Shown here: positions 32,800-44,660 of the stretch, one piece after another
Position numbering within the stretch: position 1 is the stretch's first letter
How the letters are laid out: each line of letters starts with the position of its first letter
NCBI RefSeq assembly: GCF_004210375.1
Contig: NW_027467782.1
Coordinates: forward strand, 20,253,276-20,317,275
DNA: 64,000 nucleotides
DNA from: Tachypleus tridentatus
Lineage: Eukaryota > Arthropoda > Merostomata > Xiphosura > Limulidae
Direction of reading: 5' to 3'
Notes under the pieces: generated by a model
Seen by the model: the letters and a program-made list of their open reading frames with translations, nothing else
Database searches by the model: none
What the model was told of the DNA's origin: nothing
Program-made: the position numbers and the translations under genes

Positions 32800-35230
32800 G
32801 AGTTAATTTAAGTCCTTTAGTGTTAAAAAGTTAGCGAAATCGAATTTTAACAATGTTCAAACAGACAGTTGAACTAAAGACCAGTAATGTTGAAATCGAC
32901 ATTGAAAGGTGTGACCAACAGTGTAAAAAACAGTGAAACTGAAGACTGATAGTGTTTAAACAGATGTTAAAGTGTAGATCAAGAGTGTCAAAACAGCCAA
33001 TTAAATTAAAGACCAATAGTGTTGAAATAGTCAGTGAAAGTGAAGAACAACATTGTGAAAACAGAGGGTGAAATTTAAGTATATTAGTGTTAAAACAGTG
33101 AAGTTCAATTCAAGACCAATAGTGTTGAAAGAGAAGTTAAATGAAGACCAAAAGTGTGAAAACATATAGTAAAACTGAAGACCAACAGTGTTGAAACAGA
33201 TGTGATAGTGAAGACCAACAATGTACAAACAGACAGTAAAACTGAAGACCAGTGCTATTAAAACAGACAGTGAAATTGAATACCAACAGTGTTGAAACAG
33301 CCAGTGAAACTGCAGACAAATAGTGTTAAAACAGTAAAGATGAAGACCAACAGTGTTGAAACTGACAGTGAAATTGAAAACCAATAGTATTGAAACAGAC
33401 ACTGAAATTGAAAACCAACAGTGTTGGAAGAGACAGTGAAAGTGAAGACCAATAGTGTTAAAGCAGACAGTGAAATTTAAGACAAACGGTGTTTACACAG
33501 TCAGTGTAACTGAAGACTAACAGTGTTGAAGCGTGAGTGAAAATGAAAACCAACAGTGTTGCAGCCATTCAAACTGCTGACCAGTGGTGTGAAAACAGAC
33601 TGTGAAGTTCAATACCAACAGTGTTGAAAGAGTCAGTGAAAGTGATGACCAATAGTGTTAAACAAGCAGTGAAACTGAAGACCAATTGTGTTGAATCTGT
33701 CAGTGAAATTGAAGATCAACAGTGTTGGAACAGTCAGTGAAAGTAAAGACGAACATTTTGAACACAGTTAGTGGATTTGAAGACCAACAGTGTGAGAACA
33801 GACAGTCAAACTAAAGAACAATATTGTTGCAACATTTTCAAAAACAGACATTTAAACTGAAAACCAGCACTGCTGAACCTGACTGTAAAATGGAAGATCT
33901 CCACTGTTGAAACAGACCGTGAACTTGAAGGCAGACACAACTGAAACAATCATTGAAAGTGAAGACCAACGGTGTTGAAACCCAGTGTGATTGAACACCA
34001 ACCCTGTGCACACCGTCAGTGAAATCGAAGACCAATAGTGTTGATAAAGTTAGTAAAATTTAAGATGTACACTGTTGAAACATGCAGGGCAAATGAAGAC
34101 CAATACTGTTGACATTGGACACTAGTAGTGTTAAATAATAGTGAAAGTGAAGATGAACACTGTTGAAGCAGACTGAAAATTAATACTACGCTGTTGAAAG
34201 AGAGTGAAATTGAAGACCGTATTGAAACACATAGTGAAACAGAAGAACAATAGTGTTGAAAAAGACAGTGAACTTGAAGACCAACAGTGTTGAAACAGTC
34301 GGTGAAAGTGAAGACCAACATTGTGAAAACAGTTAAATTCAAGATTAATAGTGTTGTGAAGAGAACCTAAAGTGAAGACCAAAAGTGTGAAAACACAGTG
34401 AAACTGAATGCCAAGTGTTAAAACAGACCTTGAAATTGAAGACCAATAGTTTTGAGACAGTCAATGAAACAGAAGACCGACAATGTTGAAACAGAAGTGA
34501 AAGTGAAGATCAACAGTGTTCAAACAGAAGTGATAGTGAAGACCAACAGTGTACAAATAGACAGTAAAACTAAAGACCAGTACTATTAAAATAGACAGTG
34601 AAATTGAATACCAAGTGTTGAAACAGCCATTGAAACTGCAGTCCAGTAATGTGAAAACAGACTGTGAAGTTGAATACAAACTGTGTTGAAACAGTTAGTG
34701 AAAGTGAAGGCCAATGGTGTTGAAACAGTTAACTTCAAGTCTAACAGTGTTGAAACAGCCTGTGAACGTGAAAACCAATAGAGTGAAAACAGTCAGTGGA
34801 TGTTAACAACAAAATTCTTGAAATGGAATTTAAGTGAAAACCAAGATTGTGAAAACAGACAGTGAAACTGTAGACCAATAGTGTTGAAACAGTCAGTGAA
34901 GTTGAAGACCAGTAGTGTTGACATAGTCAGTGCAAGTGAAGACCAATAGTGTTGAAACAACAAGTGAACGTGAAGACCAACAGTGGTGAAACAGACAGTT
35001 GAACTGAAGACCAGTTGTGTTGAAACAAACAGTGAGAGATATGACCAACAGTGTGAAAACAGTTAAACTGAAATCTGATAGTGTTTACACAGAAGTTAAA
35101 GTGAACCAACAGTGTTGAAAGAGCCAATGAAAGTGAAGATCAGATGTGTCATTACAGTCAGTAATGAAATTGAACACCAATACCGTGTCAGTGAAACCGA
35201 AGACCAATAGTGTTGATACACACATTGAAA
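32800..35230. repeat. 35-bp degenerate minisatellite, about 70 copies
   Basis: Roughly 2.4 kb built of a 34-36 bp unit of the form GTGAAGACCAACAGTG, TTGAAACAGNCA. Copies differ by substitutions and small indels, so the array looks old. The minus strand therefore shows many overlapping open frames with FTVCFNTVGLQFH-like repeats, which are by-products of the array. Its left edge coincides with the truncated end of the LINE. Confidence 0.95.
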
Positions 35231-35881
35231 CAAAATTTGAGGCCTCTCTCTTTCACTGGTCTTCTGATACCGAACTTTGAAGACAGGCTACAGAATATAC
35301 AGTTAACACATATATAACACATGACCATAGTCTTGGGTCTGATGTATCTACATAAGGTTTATGTAATTGGGAGTGTATTTCTTGAAGATAAATTCCTTAC
35401 AATTATCAAAATATATAAGTAGTTCCTGTTGCTGCATTTTGGAATAGAACGTGTATTTGTTATGAAGAACACTTGTTACATAAGAACGTTATTTTATCTT
35501 CTTTCGTATGTAAATTGATACGACTAGACAATTTTCCAATATTAAACTTAACACGTTCATATAGCTGGGGTAAAACAAATAAACAGAGCTGGGAGAGAAA
35601 CTGGTTTTAATCAGTGAGTCAGTTCTCTGAACAGTAAGTCGAACGTATGAATTAGTGCACAGGCTTGTGGTATAGGTTTAAAAAACATGGGCCGCCGTAG
35701 TGGAGAAGGGGGACAAGTAACGTGGTTGTGCATCTATATGTGAACTTTTGGAAAGCAGCCTCTTAAAACGACAGTACAGAAACCACTACACCTGGCTTAG
35801 CTTATAATTTCATGTCAGCCATTGGTTGAAACGTGTGACTTGTGGACTTGTGAGATATATTAATTTCATTGTTTCACTAGA
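35231..35881. other. non-coding stretch
   Basis: Nothing recognised apart from a 15-bp phrase AAAATTTGAGGCCTC at 35233 that recurs at 35930 in the hAT remnant. Confidence 0.45.
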
Positions 35882-35882
35882 T

Positions 35883-36160
35883 CAGCGGTTCCAATCCCTT
35901 TAAGTCTAAGATCCTCTTGATAGAAAAAAGAAAATTTGAGGCCTCCCAACATATAACCACAGCATGAAGATTACAAAATAACAATGCTGTGGTAGAAACA
36001 ACAACATCTCATTTCGACACGCTGTATCATACAATTAATTTAACATAATTTTCATCGGCTTTTTGTTTGTCTAAAAGAAAATTAATTCAGCGTTTTTTAT
36101 TTCATAGACATCCTTTTACTTTTTCTAGCACACTTTGAAAACAAAACATTATATAAATTG
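35883..36160. mobile_element. hAT-type non-autonomous remnant
   Basis: Begins CAGCGGTTCCAATCCCTTTA, which resembles the usual hAT terminus (CAGCGGTTCCCAA...), and runs into AT-rich sequence. A segment near 36098-36150 (CACTTTGAAAACAAAACATT) recurs at 41888, which supports a repeat family. The opposite end was not found. Confidence 0.5.
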
Positions 36161-36840
36161 TTGGATTATAATCAGATATTTGCTGTCAACAAAAATGTTA
36201 ACTTCATGTTTGATTTCATGGCTAAGTTCAGTCAATCGTGTTAAAAAGTACGATTTTGATAGCAGTGAAAAAATTATTTACTGAAAAAAGTGACTCATTA
36301 TTCATTAAACAACAGGAATGTTGAAGATGATCGCCGTTTAAGGGTTAAAAGAAAACAGAGATTTGGTAACATCAGTTCAACATTGAAATTCTTTATTTGA
36401 ATTAATTATACATCACCAATTTATATAACATTTAAATATTTACTTGTTTTAATTACTAAATTTTGAAATACGAACAAAAATAATCAATTAAATACTTATA
36501 ATTAATGTAAATAAAAATGTTGACAAAAACAAACAAACATGGTATTATGGTTGGAGGTTATATGTTAAAGTAGACCTCCTTGCTGTTTTTAGGGGTACAA
36601 GGATTGCCCAGTGGAATCTTCTTTGGTTTTTCTATCAGATACCTACCTTCACCCTTTATCGTCATGAGGTAAGAAACGTATGTCACTACAGAAATGACAC
36701 ACACGAATCCAATTACTGCTTTTTTCACTTATTATTTAAAATTCAAAGAAAAATCACCATTGGACGTATAACGTCTGTGATTAAAAATCTGAAATTATGA
36801 GAAATTTTCTCTTACAATAAAAAATTTCCAAAATATATAT
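36161..36840. other. non-coding stretch
   Basis: AT-rich; nothing recognised. Confidence 0.45.
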
Positions 36841-37107
36841 ATTTTTTTTTATTTCGCACACAGACACATGCGCCTTCTACGCTGGCCGTCCCTAATTTAA
36901 CAGTGTAAGACTAAAAAGAAGACAGTTTGTCATCAACACCCACCGCCAACACTTAGACTTCTTTTTCACTAGCAAATAGTGGGAGTGATCGTAATGTTAT
37001 ATCGCTTACCGGAGTTTAATGGCGAGTGTGTTTGGTGTAAAAAGCATTCGAACCCGTACCCCTCAAATTGCAAGTCAAGTGCTTGAACCCCTTCGTCATA
37101 CCGTGAC
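36841..37107 (-). mobile_element. SINE family A, old diverged copy
   Basis: Reverse tail, body and head are recognisable (GGCCGTCCCTAATTTA, CACCCACCGCCAAC, CATTCGAACCC) with about a quarter of positions changed. Confidence 0.85.
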
Positions 37108-38164
37108 ATTTATCGTACCAAGCACTTCTTTTTTTAAATATTAAAGTTTGTTTTTACTTTTAAAATGTAGTAAGACTTTTATTATATTAGTCACACTTAT
37201 TAAGGTCAATGAAATGACTTCAAATAAAAAGAAACATTGAAAATATTGTCAGTCTATTGAATTGAACCAGAATTTGTGTTGAATATGCACATTGCTACAT
37301 GACAGAAAAAGAACTGTCACTTAAACCTATCATACTCTACATTATGTAATGGAAAAACTATTTTTTGTCCTTTTCTAACACATATACCGAATCTAAAATT
37401 GCGATGTTTTATGATGTCAATGGTTACAAATGGTTTCTACTGGTTGGTATACGTTTGGTTGACATCGTAATAGCGTTTGAGATATGAAATTGGACATGTT
37501 TAGATCCTAATTTATAGCTTTAATATAAATGTACGAACTATCTCTATGAAAATATCATTATGAGGAGAGGATAATTCAGATGTTTGTGCAGTCTGTAAAA
37601 TAATTTTCCTCTTGACACCATTGGGGTAAAAAATGTTGATTACGAAAAGGTCTTTGATAAAGATAAACTTTATATAAAACACCATATCTTGAAGGAAGGT
37701 TAAAAACTTCTCCCGTTGTCCTTAGAATTTGTTTGTTGTTGTTGAACATCATGGGAAACATGTCTTTTATTGTCCTACTTCTTTTTATATAAAATATCAA
37801 ATAATATTAATTATTTTTATTTGTTTATTAAACTTAACTTATGCAGTTGAGCAGAAACAAAATAGACATTTGCTTGATAGAATACAAGGATATATAGTTA
37901 CAGAAAGTACTGTTTACTTCAGTTGTAGATATTGTAAGCAAAGTGTATAACTTTGCATTTTATACGTTTTGCTTAGTTTGTACACATATTAACTGCTATA
38001 CGAAGTTTTTCTCCATGTACACATGTTGTTACTTCAATAGAATTTTTTTTTAAATATAATAAGATATACACTTTAGTAGTGAAGGAATTTTTATGAAAAT
38101 ATATACATTAGTACTGAAGTTAGATTGAGAATAACACATGTTAGAAACTCCACATTTGTCCTCA
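37108..38164. other. non-coding stretch
   Basis: AT-rich; nothing recognised. Confidence 0.45.
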
Positions 38165-38575
38165 AGGTTGGTTAGGAAGGTCGACTCGCAATCAGAATCT
38201 CACGACGTTTGACTACCTGTCCTACCAAATATGTTTGTTTGTTTGTTTTGGAATTTCGCACAAAGCTACTCGAGGGCTATCTGTGCTAGCCGTCCCTAAT
38301 TTAGCAGTGTAAAACTAGAGGGAAGGTAGCTAGTCATCACCAACCACCGCCAACTCTTGGGCTACTCTTTTACCAACGAATAGTGGGATTGACCGTAACA
38401 TTATAATGCCCCCACGGCTGAAAGAGCGAGCATGTTTGGCGCGACCGGGATGCGAACCCGCGACCAAATATGCTCGCCCTTTCAGTCGTGAGGGCATTAT
38501 AACTAACGATCAATCTCACTATTCGTTTGTAAACAATAACCTAATAGTTGGCGGTAGGTAGTGATGACTAAGTGC
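38165..38575 (+). mobile_element. SINE family A, old copy split by a younger SINE
   Basis: The head part (GGTTAGGAAGGTCGACTCGC ...) lies at 38165-38223, and the body resumes at 38473 (CTCGCCCTTTCAGTCGTGAG) to about 38575. The two halves are separated by a reverse SINE with a 10-bp duplication. Confidence 0.8.
38234..38462 (-). mobile_element. SINE family A inserted into an older SINE A
   Basis: Reverse copy with intact tail and body, flanked by the duplication ACCAAATATG (38224-38233 and 38463-38472). It ends within the B-box region of the head, so its 5' end is truncated, as expected from incomplete reverse transcription. Confidence 0.9.
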
Positions 38576-38841
38576 TTTTACTATTTATTTGTGTGAATAT
38601 ATCTAATATTTGTTGTGTTTTTAATCATCATAGTTTGGGGACGCTTTTTCCGAACGCTCTTTTCCTTCCGACTAACATGTACGTACATATACATATATAT
38701 AATAAGGTGTAGATACTGATACTTGATGTTTGATGATGTTTGGATTTTCAAAAGCCAGATTTATTGTTCTTGGTGCCTACTTTCATCAGATTCTGTCATT
38801 TGTAGAACGTCACATGCAACGCTTTGAACACCGTCTGCGTA

Positions 38842-39120
38842 GGGCCCGGCATGGCCAAGCGCGTAAGGCGTGCGACTCGTAATCCGAGGGTCGCGGGTTC
38901 GCGCCCGCCTCGCGCTAAACATGCTCGCCCTCTCAGCCGTGGGGGTGTATAATGTTACGGTCAATCCCACTATTCGTTGGTAAAAGAGTAGTCCAAGAGT
39001 TGGCGGTGGGTGGTGATGACTAGCTGCCTTCCCTCTAGTCTTACACTGCTAAATTAGGGACGGCTGGCACAGATAGCCCTCGAGTAGCTTTGTGCGAAAT
39101 TCCAAAAAACAAACAAACAA
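38842..39120 (+). mobile_element. SINE family A, full length, young
   Basis: Complete copy starting GGGCCCGGCATGGCC, flanked by the 12-bp duplication ACCGTCTGCGTA (38830-38841 and 39121-39132). Confidence 0.95.
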
Positions 39121-39132
39121 ACCGTCTGCGTA

Positions 39133-41043
39133 AGTGTGATGTGTCGTTTAAAACTGTTAATTAGCTCTAAAAATACTTTTCTGATGATACTAATGTCACT
39201 CAGTTTAACTATATAATACATAGACCAGTCTGCTACAGTAAACTGTATAATTAGTATAATTTTACTTTTTAAAAGAAACCTTCTTTTTCAGGCCGAGCTA
39301 CTACAATTTTTTGATAATTTCTAATTTTTTAGTTACGTCGAGTAATATTTGCGTTACTTTGTAATATTTGTAAATCTACATTTCTTTTTGAAATTTAAAA
39401 TGATGCAAAGAAATGGGTGTAGGAATGTTAAAAAGTTCATGTACACACGTCCTGCTTACTTTGAATCACTAGGCCAGTATGGTGATAACAGCTTTGGTCT
39501 AGTCTCGCTACCAGCTGAAAACTGCATATACTGTTTACGTCACATTATACAGAAGGGAGTATGTCCATGGTTAACTAACAAACATAACTGTTCTTATCAT
39601 TACAAACAGTTCTAAAAATTCTGTCATTGATTTCCAGTTTTTCAACCTGGTTTAGAATTTTTTTGACCTTTATTTGTCTTGGTTCAAAGGAACTGTCATC
39701 ACGAATTGCCTCAACCTTCTCTATAAGAACGTCATAACTGATTACAGATGAATATAATAATTACAATAAGTAATAATTAATCTTGATTATAACTAACAGT
39801 CAAACTACAGAACCTTTCTATGACTACTCTGGTGATCAGTTAGTTAACCACACTGTTAATACTATTTCTGGCGTTTGATAGATTGAAAAATTCGTCTGCC
39901 AGACTCATGTAATGACATTCTTAGATAACAATCTAGACGGACAAATATAAGTTTGAAATGGTAGGCAGATGGATATAATGATGTTATGTATGATAATATT
40001 CCTGTTAGACAAATCTACTCTTGCCATATTAAATATATGATATAACGAATTTCTCTTTCATAAACGTTCCAGTAGGTAATGCTAAGTTTGTTGTGGTGGT
40101 CAGGTGGATGTAATGATACTGTATATGGTAAGACTTCTGTGGAACAAACCTGCAATTGTATGGTCATTTTCTGACAAATACGAAGGTGTACACAATGACC
40201 TTTCTTATAATACAAATCAGCGTTGAAGCTGTTTATGAAATGATCCACATCGGTAATTAGCACAAGAATCCACAATAACATTGAGTTACCCAGATCAGAA
40301 GGGTGCTGATGACGTAGACGATTTGTATCTTTCAAAACGAGGGTTTCCTTTAAAAATGTATGATGAAGTCTTATCTTGATGTTGTCTCCCTTTAAAGATG
40401 TATAATCTCTAATACTTACATCATCAGTTTTATGTGTGTGTGAATATGAGTAAGTTATTTATAAAACTTTCAGTTTGTAAAGAAAAGTGATTAACTGACA
40501 CAATTGTCATTTAAAATGAATAACAAGATAAACCATGTTTTGACATATAATGTACTAAAGTAACATAGAATCATTCCGAAAGGCAGATTAAGTTTACTCT
40601 AGTTTTTTTGCATGAAAAATAAAATAATAGATTCTTGTCCAGATGAAACAAATGTGCGTCTACATACTTGTCCGTAGAATGAGTATGAAGAACACTACCA
40701 TAGAGCATGTTTATACATACACGCCCCTTGTTATGTAACTGTTAACAACTGATTCGTCCACATTCCTGAGACACTAAGTTAGTAACTACTTGAGTTACCA
40801 GTCTGGTTGGTGCAAGCGCCTTATCGCTGTCTACTTGAGTAGCGTATAACCTGGTTTACAAAACAAGTTTCGTGTAAAAGTGAATCTACTCGACGACCTT
40901 TACAAGGAAAATGTGTACGTGCTGAGCCGTGCTGGGATTTCTTTTTATCACGATACGAAACGATTTATGCCGGAGTTTCTTAACAATGTTTCTTGACTCT
41001 TTATAATCAAGTATTATTATCATTATTTAAGCACTCTTAACAC
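39133..41043. other. non-coding stretch
   Basis: No element recognised. Frames at 39349-39615 and 40015-40335 show no domain, start context or homology cue. Confidence 0.45.
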
Positions 41044-41320
41044 AAGTTTGGTTTGGTTTGAATTAAGCACAAAGCTACTCGAGGGCTATCTGTGCTAGCC
41101 GTCCCTAATTTAGAAGTGTAAGACTATAGGAAAGGCAGCTAGTCATCACCACCCACCGCCAATGTTGGGCTACTCTTTTACCAACAAATAGTGGGATTGA
41201 CCATCACATTATAACGCTCTCACGGCTGAAACGACGAGCATGTTTGGTACGATGGGGGATCGAACCCGTGATATTCGGATTATGAGACAAGTGCTTTAGC
41301 CACCTTGCTAAGCCGGGTCA
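41044..41320 (-). mobile_element. SINE family A, variant head with Met-like anticodon region
   Basis: Reverse copy. On the minus strand the head reads GGCTTAGCAAGGTGGC, then CTTGTCTCATAATCCG and GGGTTCGATCCC, so the anticodon-like triplet is CAT, as in tRNA-Met, instead of CGT. Body and tail are diverged. Confidence 0.85.
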
Positions 41321-41862
41321 TGTTAGGCTAAACACATTGTGAAATGGATGGAAATAAATATTATTATTATTACTATACTTAAGTCAATCTTGACACAAGT
41401 CTATTCTTTAACATCGATTAAAATATTTTGTTCAAATAAAATGTTTTCAGTAAACTTTTATTTATTTTTCAATTCATTTCGCTGTAAAATAAGCTCACCT
41501 TTTCTGAAATATCTAAGTGTTTTACACTGACAGCGAGTAATAGATGGTTTTAGGACATGTAGGTTATAAGTTTTTAGCATTCGAAATCTAACCTGTATTT
41601 GATACTCATTAGCAGCTGACTCTTTTGTGATCCCTTTTTGGATTGTGTCTAAGTAACAGGATATCTCCAACACTTTCAAGAGCTGTTTTCACAGATACGA
41701 TATTTTAAAAATTATACGAGCATGTTTGGTGTGACAAGGAAAAAGCAAAAGGTATAGCAACATGAAAACTGTAAATTTTTTTTATATAAACTAATATTGA
41801 ATATACCAGTTTATATTTTTTACATGACCTATTTATGACACCAGTTTGGTGTCGGTTTGATT
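41321..41862. other. non-coding stretch
   Basis: Contains only a 20-bp SINE A scrap near 41718 (GAGCATGTTTGGTGTGAC). Confidence 0.4.
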
Positions 41863-41919
41863 TCATAGGCACACCTTTTTTTTTTCTTCCAGGACACTTT
41901 GAAAACAAAACATTATATA
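41863..41919. mobile_element. fragment of the 35883-36160 repeat, interrupted by the Penelope-like element
   Basis: TTTCATAGGCACACC ... ACACTTTGAAAACAAAACAT parallels 36098-36150. The similarity stops at the ATTATATAA where the Penelope-like terminus starts. Confidence 0.55.
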
Positions 41920-44590
41920 ATCAGTGATGTCGAGAAACCCACTTGTTGAGAAATTTATATGCAAAAAACGGCTCGTTTGGGTTGGAACAACGTTTCGACC
42001 TTCTTCGGTCATCGTCAGGTTCACAAAGAAAGAGGTAACTGACCGGAAGCTGACCACATGTTTCAAAGGGGTTGTGTAACTGAAAGTTGGAATGTAGAGG
42101 GCGGTGTTAGATGTTTGAATATATAATTTTATTTATTTTATTATATTAATATAGGTATAAAGGCGTTCCTTTATATTGGTTTATTTTGGGTTTTAGTTGT
42201 TGTATAAGTAAGGCTTCTTGAATTTTGCGTTTGTTTATGTTTGTTTCTTTATTTAGTAGTTGAGTGTTTTCTATGGTTATGTTGTGTTTATTTGATTTGC
42301 AGTGTTCGAAAACGTGTGAAGGTGACTTTTTATGTTCTTTGAATCTGGTTTCCATTTTTCTACTTGTTTCTCCAATATAGAAGTTGTGGCAGTTATCACA
42401 TTGTATTTTTAAATAATGTTGGTGTGGTGTTTGTCAGTGTAGTTTTACATAGTATAGACCTCAGTTTTGTGCCTGGTTTTGAATAAATTTGGTATTAACT
42501 GGAATGTCGTATTTTGTTACTAGTTTTGCCAAATGTTGGTTATTTGTTTGCTGATGTCAGGAACATATGGTATACAGCAGTATATGGTTTCGTGATTTTT
42601 TGATTCGTGAGATGTGTTTACTGTAGTTGGTTGATTTTGCTTTCTGTCTAGGTGTTTGCGTATAATGTTTTCTACGGTTTGTGGAGGAAACGTATTGATG
42701 TTGATGAAGTATTGTTTTATTTTGTCTGATTCATCGTTAATTTTATCTGGTGAGCATCGGTTTTGGCTGTGTTTATTTGGTTTCTTAGTATGTTGAGTTT
42801 TATTTTGTTTCATGTGCTGAGTCCCAAGGAATGTATAGTCCAGTATGGGTGATTTTTCGGTGGATTTCTGTTTTGAATTGTGTGTCGGTTCTTGTAATTT
42901 TGAGGTTAAGAAATGATATTTGATTGCTTTCTTCCTGTTCACATGTGAAGTTAATGTTGGGATGTATAGAGTTAATGTGATTGAAAAAATTAAGTATGTG
43001 TTCTGTAGATTTGAATCCCGCAACCGTGTCATCTACATATCTGTACCAGTATAGTGGTGGATGTAATGCTGTGTTAATTGCTTGTGTTTCAACTTGTGTC
43101 ATAAAAATATTGGCTAGAACTGGTGATACTGGGTTGCCCATGCTTTGGCCATTTGTTTGTATATAGTTTTGGTTGTTGAACATGAAGTTTGTCTCTATCG
43201 TGGTGAATTCTATTCGGGTTGCTAACTGGTTACTGGGAATTTCTATGGTTGGGTTCGGGTCTCGGATATAGAGTTCTAAGGCTATCTTGCAGGCTTCAGT
43301 GGTTGGAACTTCTGTAAAGAGGGATGTAACATCGAAACTGGCCATTAAGGCTTTATGATTAAGTTGATTTAGATTAGACTTGAAATTAAAAGAGTCTTTG
43401 ATGAATGAGCTGGCTGAGGTTACATTTTTGGAGAATGCCCATGCTATGTATTTACCAAGATTGTAATTAAACGATTCATATGTGGACATTATTGGTCGTA
43501 ATGGACAATCTGGTTGATGAGGTTTGGGGATGCCGTATATTTGTGGTGTGCGTGAGTCGGTTTTACGTTGGTAGGAATAAAGTGTTTGTGAAATTGTGTT
43601 GGCTTTTTTCATTTGTAGTAGTAATTTGTTCAGTTGCGTCTCGTGTGTCTTTGTTGGATTTGTGTGTATTGGTTTAAATTTGTTCGTGTCTGATAGGATG
43701 TTATTCATTTTTTGGATGTATTCATTCGTGTTCATTATGACTATAGCGTTACCTTTTTCTGCTTTTAGAATTTTTATGTTTTTGTCTTGTTTTAGGTTTT
43801 TAATGGAATTAATGTCTCTTTTTGTAAGGTTGTTTTTTAGTTTTCTGTTTTGTGAAATTATGTTGATGGTTTTGTGAGAAAATTCTTATAAAAAATCGTT
43901 TAAGATGTTGTTTTTAGGTGTTACTGGAAAATATAAATTTGAAATTTTACCTGGGAAGTTTGGCTGTTGGATGTCAATAAAATTATCTAAGTTGTCTTCT
44001 TTCTGTTGGTTGTTTTTGGTTGTTTCCTTGTTGTTGTTCTCTGTAGAAAGTATCACAAGTCTCCTGGCTAGGTCTTCTAAACATGTTTTAATTTCTATGG
44101 TTGGAATGTACATAGGTGCTATTGCGAAGTTGAGTCCTTTGTTAAGTAGATGCATCTCGTCTGTGTTTAATTGTCGGTCGGATCTGTTAATTATGAGGTT
44201 AGTCAACGGTTTGTCGTGATGTCTTTTCTGTTGTTTGCATCTTAGTTTCTCTAGTTTTTTGTTGTGGCAGATCTTTTTGTCTCTGTCGTTCTTAGTATTG
44301 ATTTGGTTTATGTTTCGTTGTATAAGTCCGTAAATCTCTGGTTTAATGCAGCATGCCAGTTGATGGTCTAGGTTCATTTTTTGTTCAACATGGCTTTAAG
44401 TAGTTTTTTCTGTGAATTTTGGATAATGTTTGTATATGTATTAAAATTTTTTGAAAGTTTTACCTTTACAAAATTAGGGGTTAGTTGTTCCTTTCTACAT
44501 TGTTGAATGAAATAAATGTCATTTTTTCTATTAATAATTCGTTGGTTTAAATTTCTTAGTTTCTTAACGATCGTGTACTGTTAATAGTGG
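41920..44590 (-). mobile_element. Penelope-like retroelement with RT and GIY-YIG endonuclease, decayed
   Basis: The 5' end is near 44590. An N-terminal lysine/asparagine-rich region (44585-43886) includes SDRQLNTDEMHLLNKGLNF, a typical block before the RT of these elements. The RT core at 43735-42800 shows PQIYGIPKPHQPDCPLRPI, LMASFDVTSLFTEVP, NGQSMGNPVSPVLANIFM and the catalytic YRYVDDT. A linker follows, then a GIY-YIG endonuclease (42425-42146) with FYIGETSRKMETRFKEHKK. The 3' end has the family terminal segment with a hammerhead-like motif (minus strand, about 42019-41985). About three or four frame changes or stops separate the parts, so it is not active. RT plus GIY-YIG places it in the endonuclease-bearing Penelope-like group. 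Confidence 0.9.
41985..42020 (-). ncRNA. candidate hammerhead-ribozyme-like motif in the Penelope-like 3' terminal segment
   Basis: On the minus strand the order is stem I strand GAAC, core CTGACGA (fits CUGA-N-GA), one extra T, stem II GACC/GGTC around GAAGAA, core GAAA, then CGTT and GTTC, which can pair with GAAC. The layout fits a type I hammerhead with a minimal helix III; such ribozymes are reported from Penelope-like elements. The extra base after the core and the almost absent helix III are deviations. The same motif is at about 10677-10712 and 59670-59700. Confidence 0.45.
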
Positions 44591-44660
44591 TGTACGGTAT
44601 GCTAGTTCACACATAATGGTAACAGTTAAGTTACAGTTCTCGTACAATCGCCTAATTCGC

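Noticed and set aside
32831-35127. Many overlapping minus-strand frames with FTVCFNTVGL-like repeats
   Set aside because: They arise from the 35-bp minisatellite read in changing frames; no single frame is kept and there is no gene structure.
43480-44219. Plus-strand frames opposite the Penelope-like element
   Set aside because: They are shadows of the minus-strand coding region, rich in F/L/S/C as expected for antisense of a K/N/T-rich protein.
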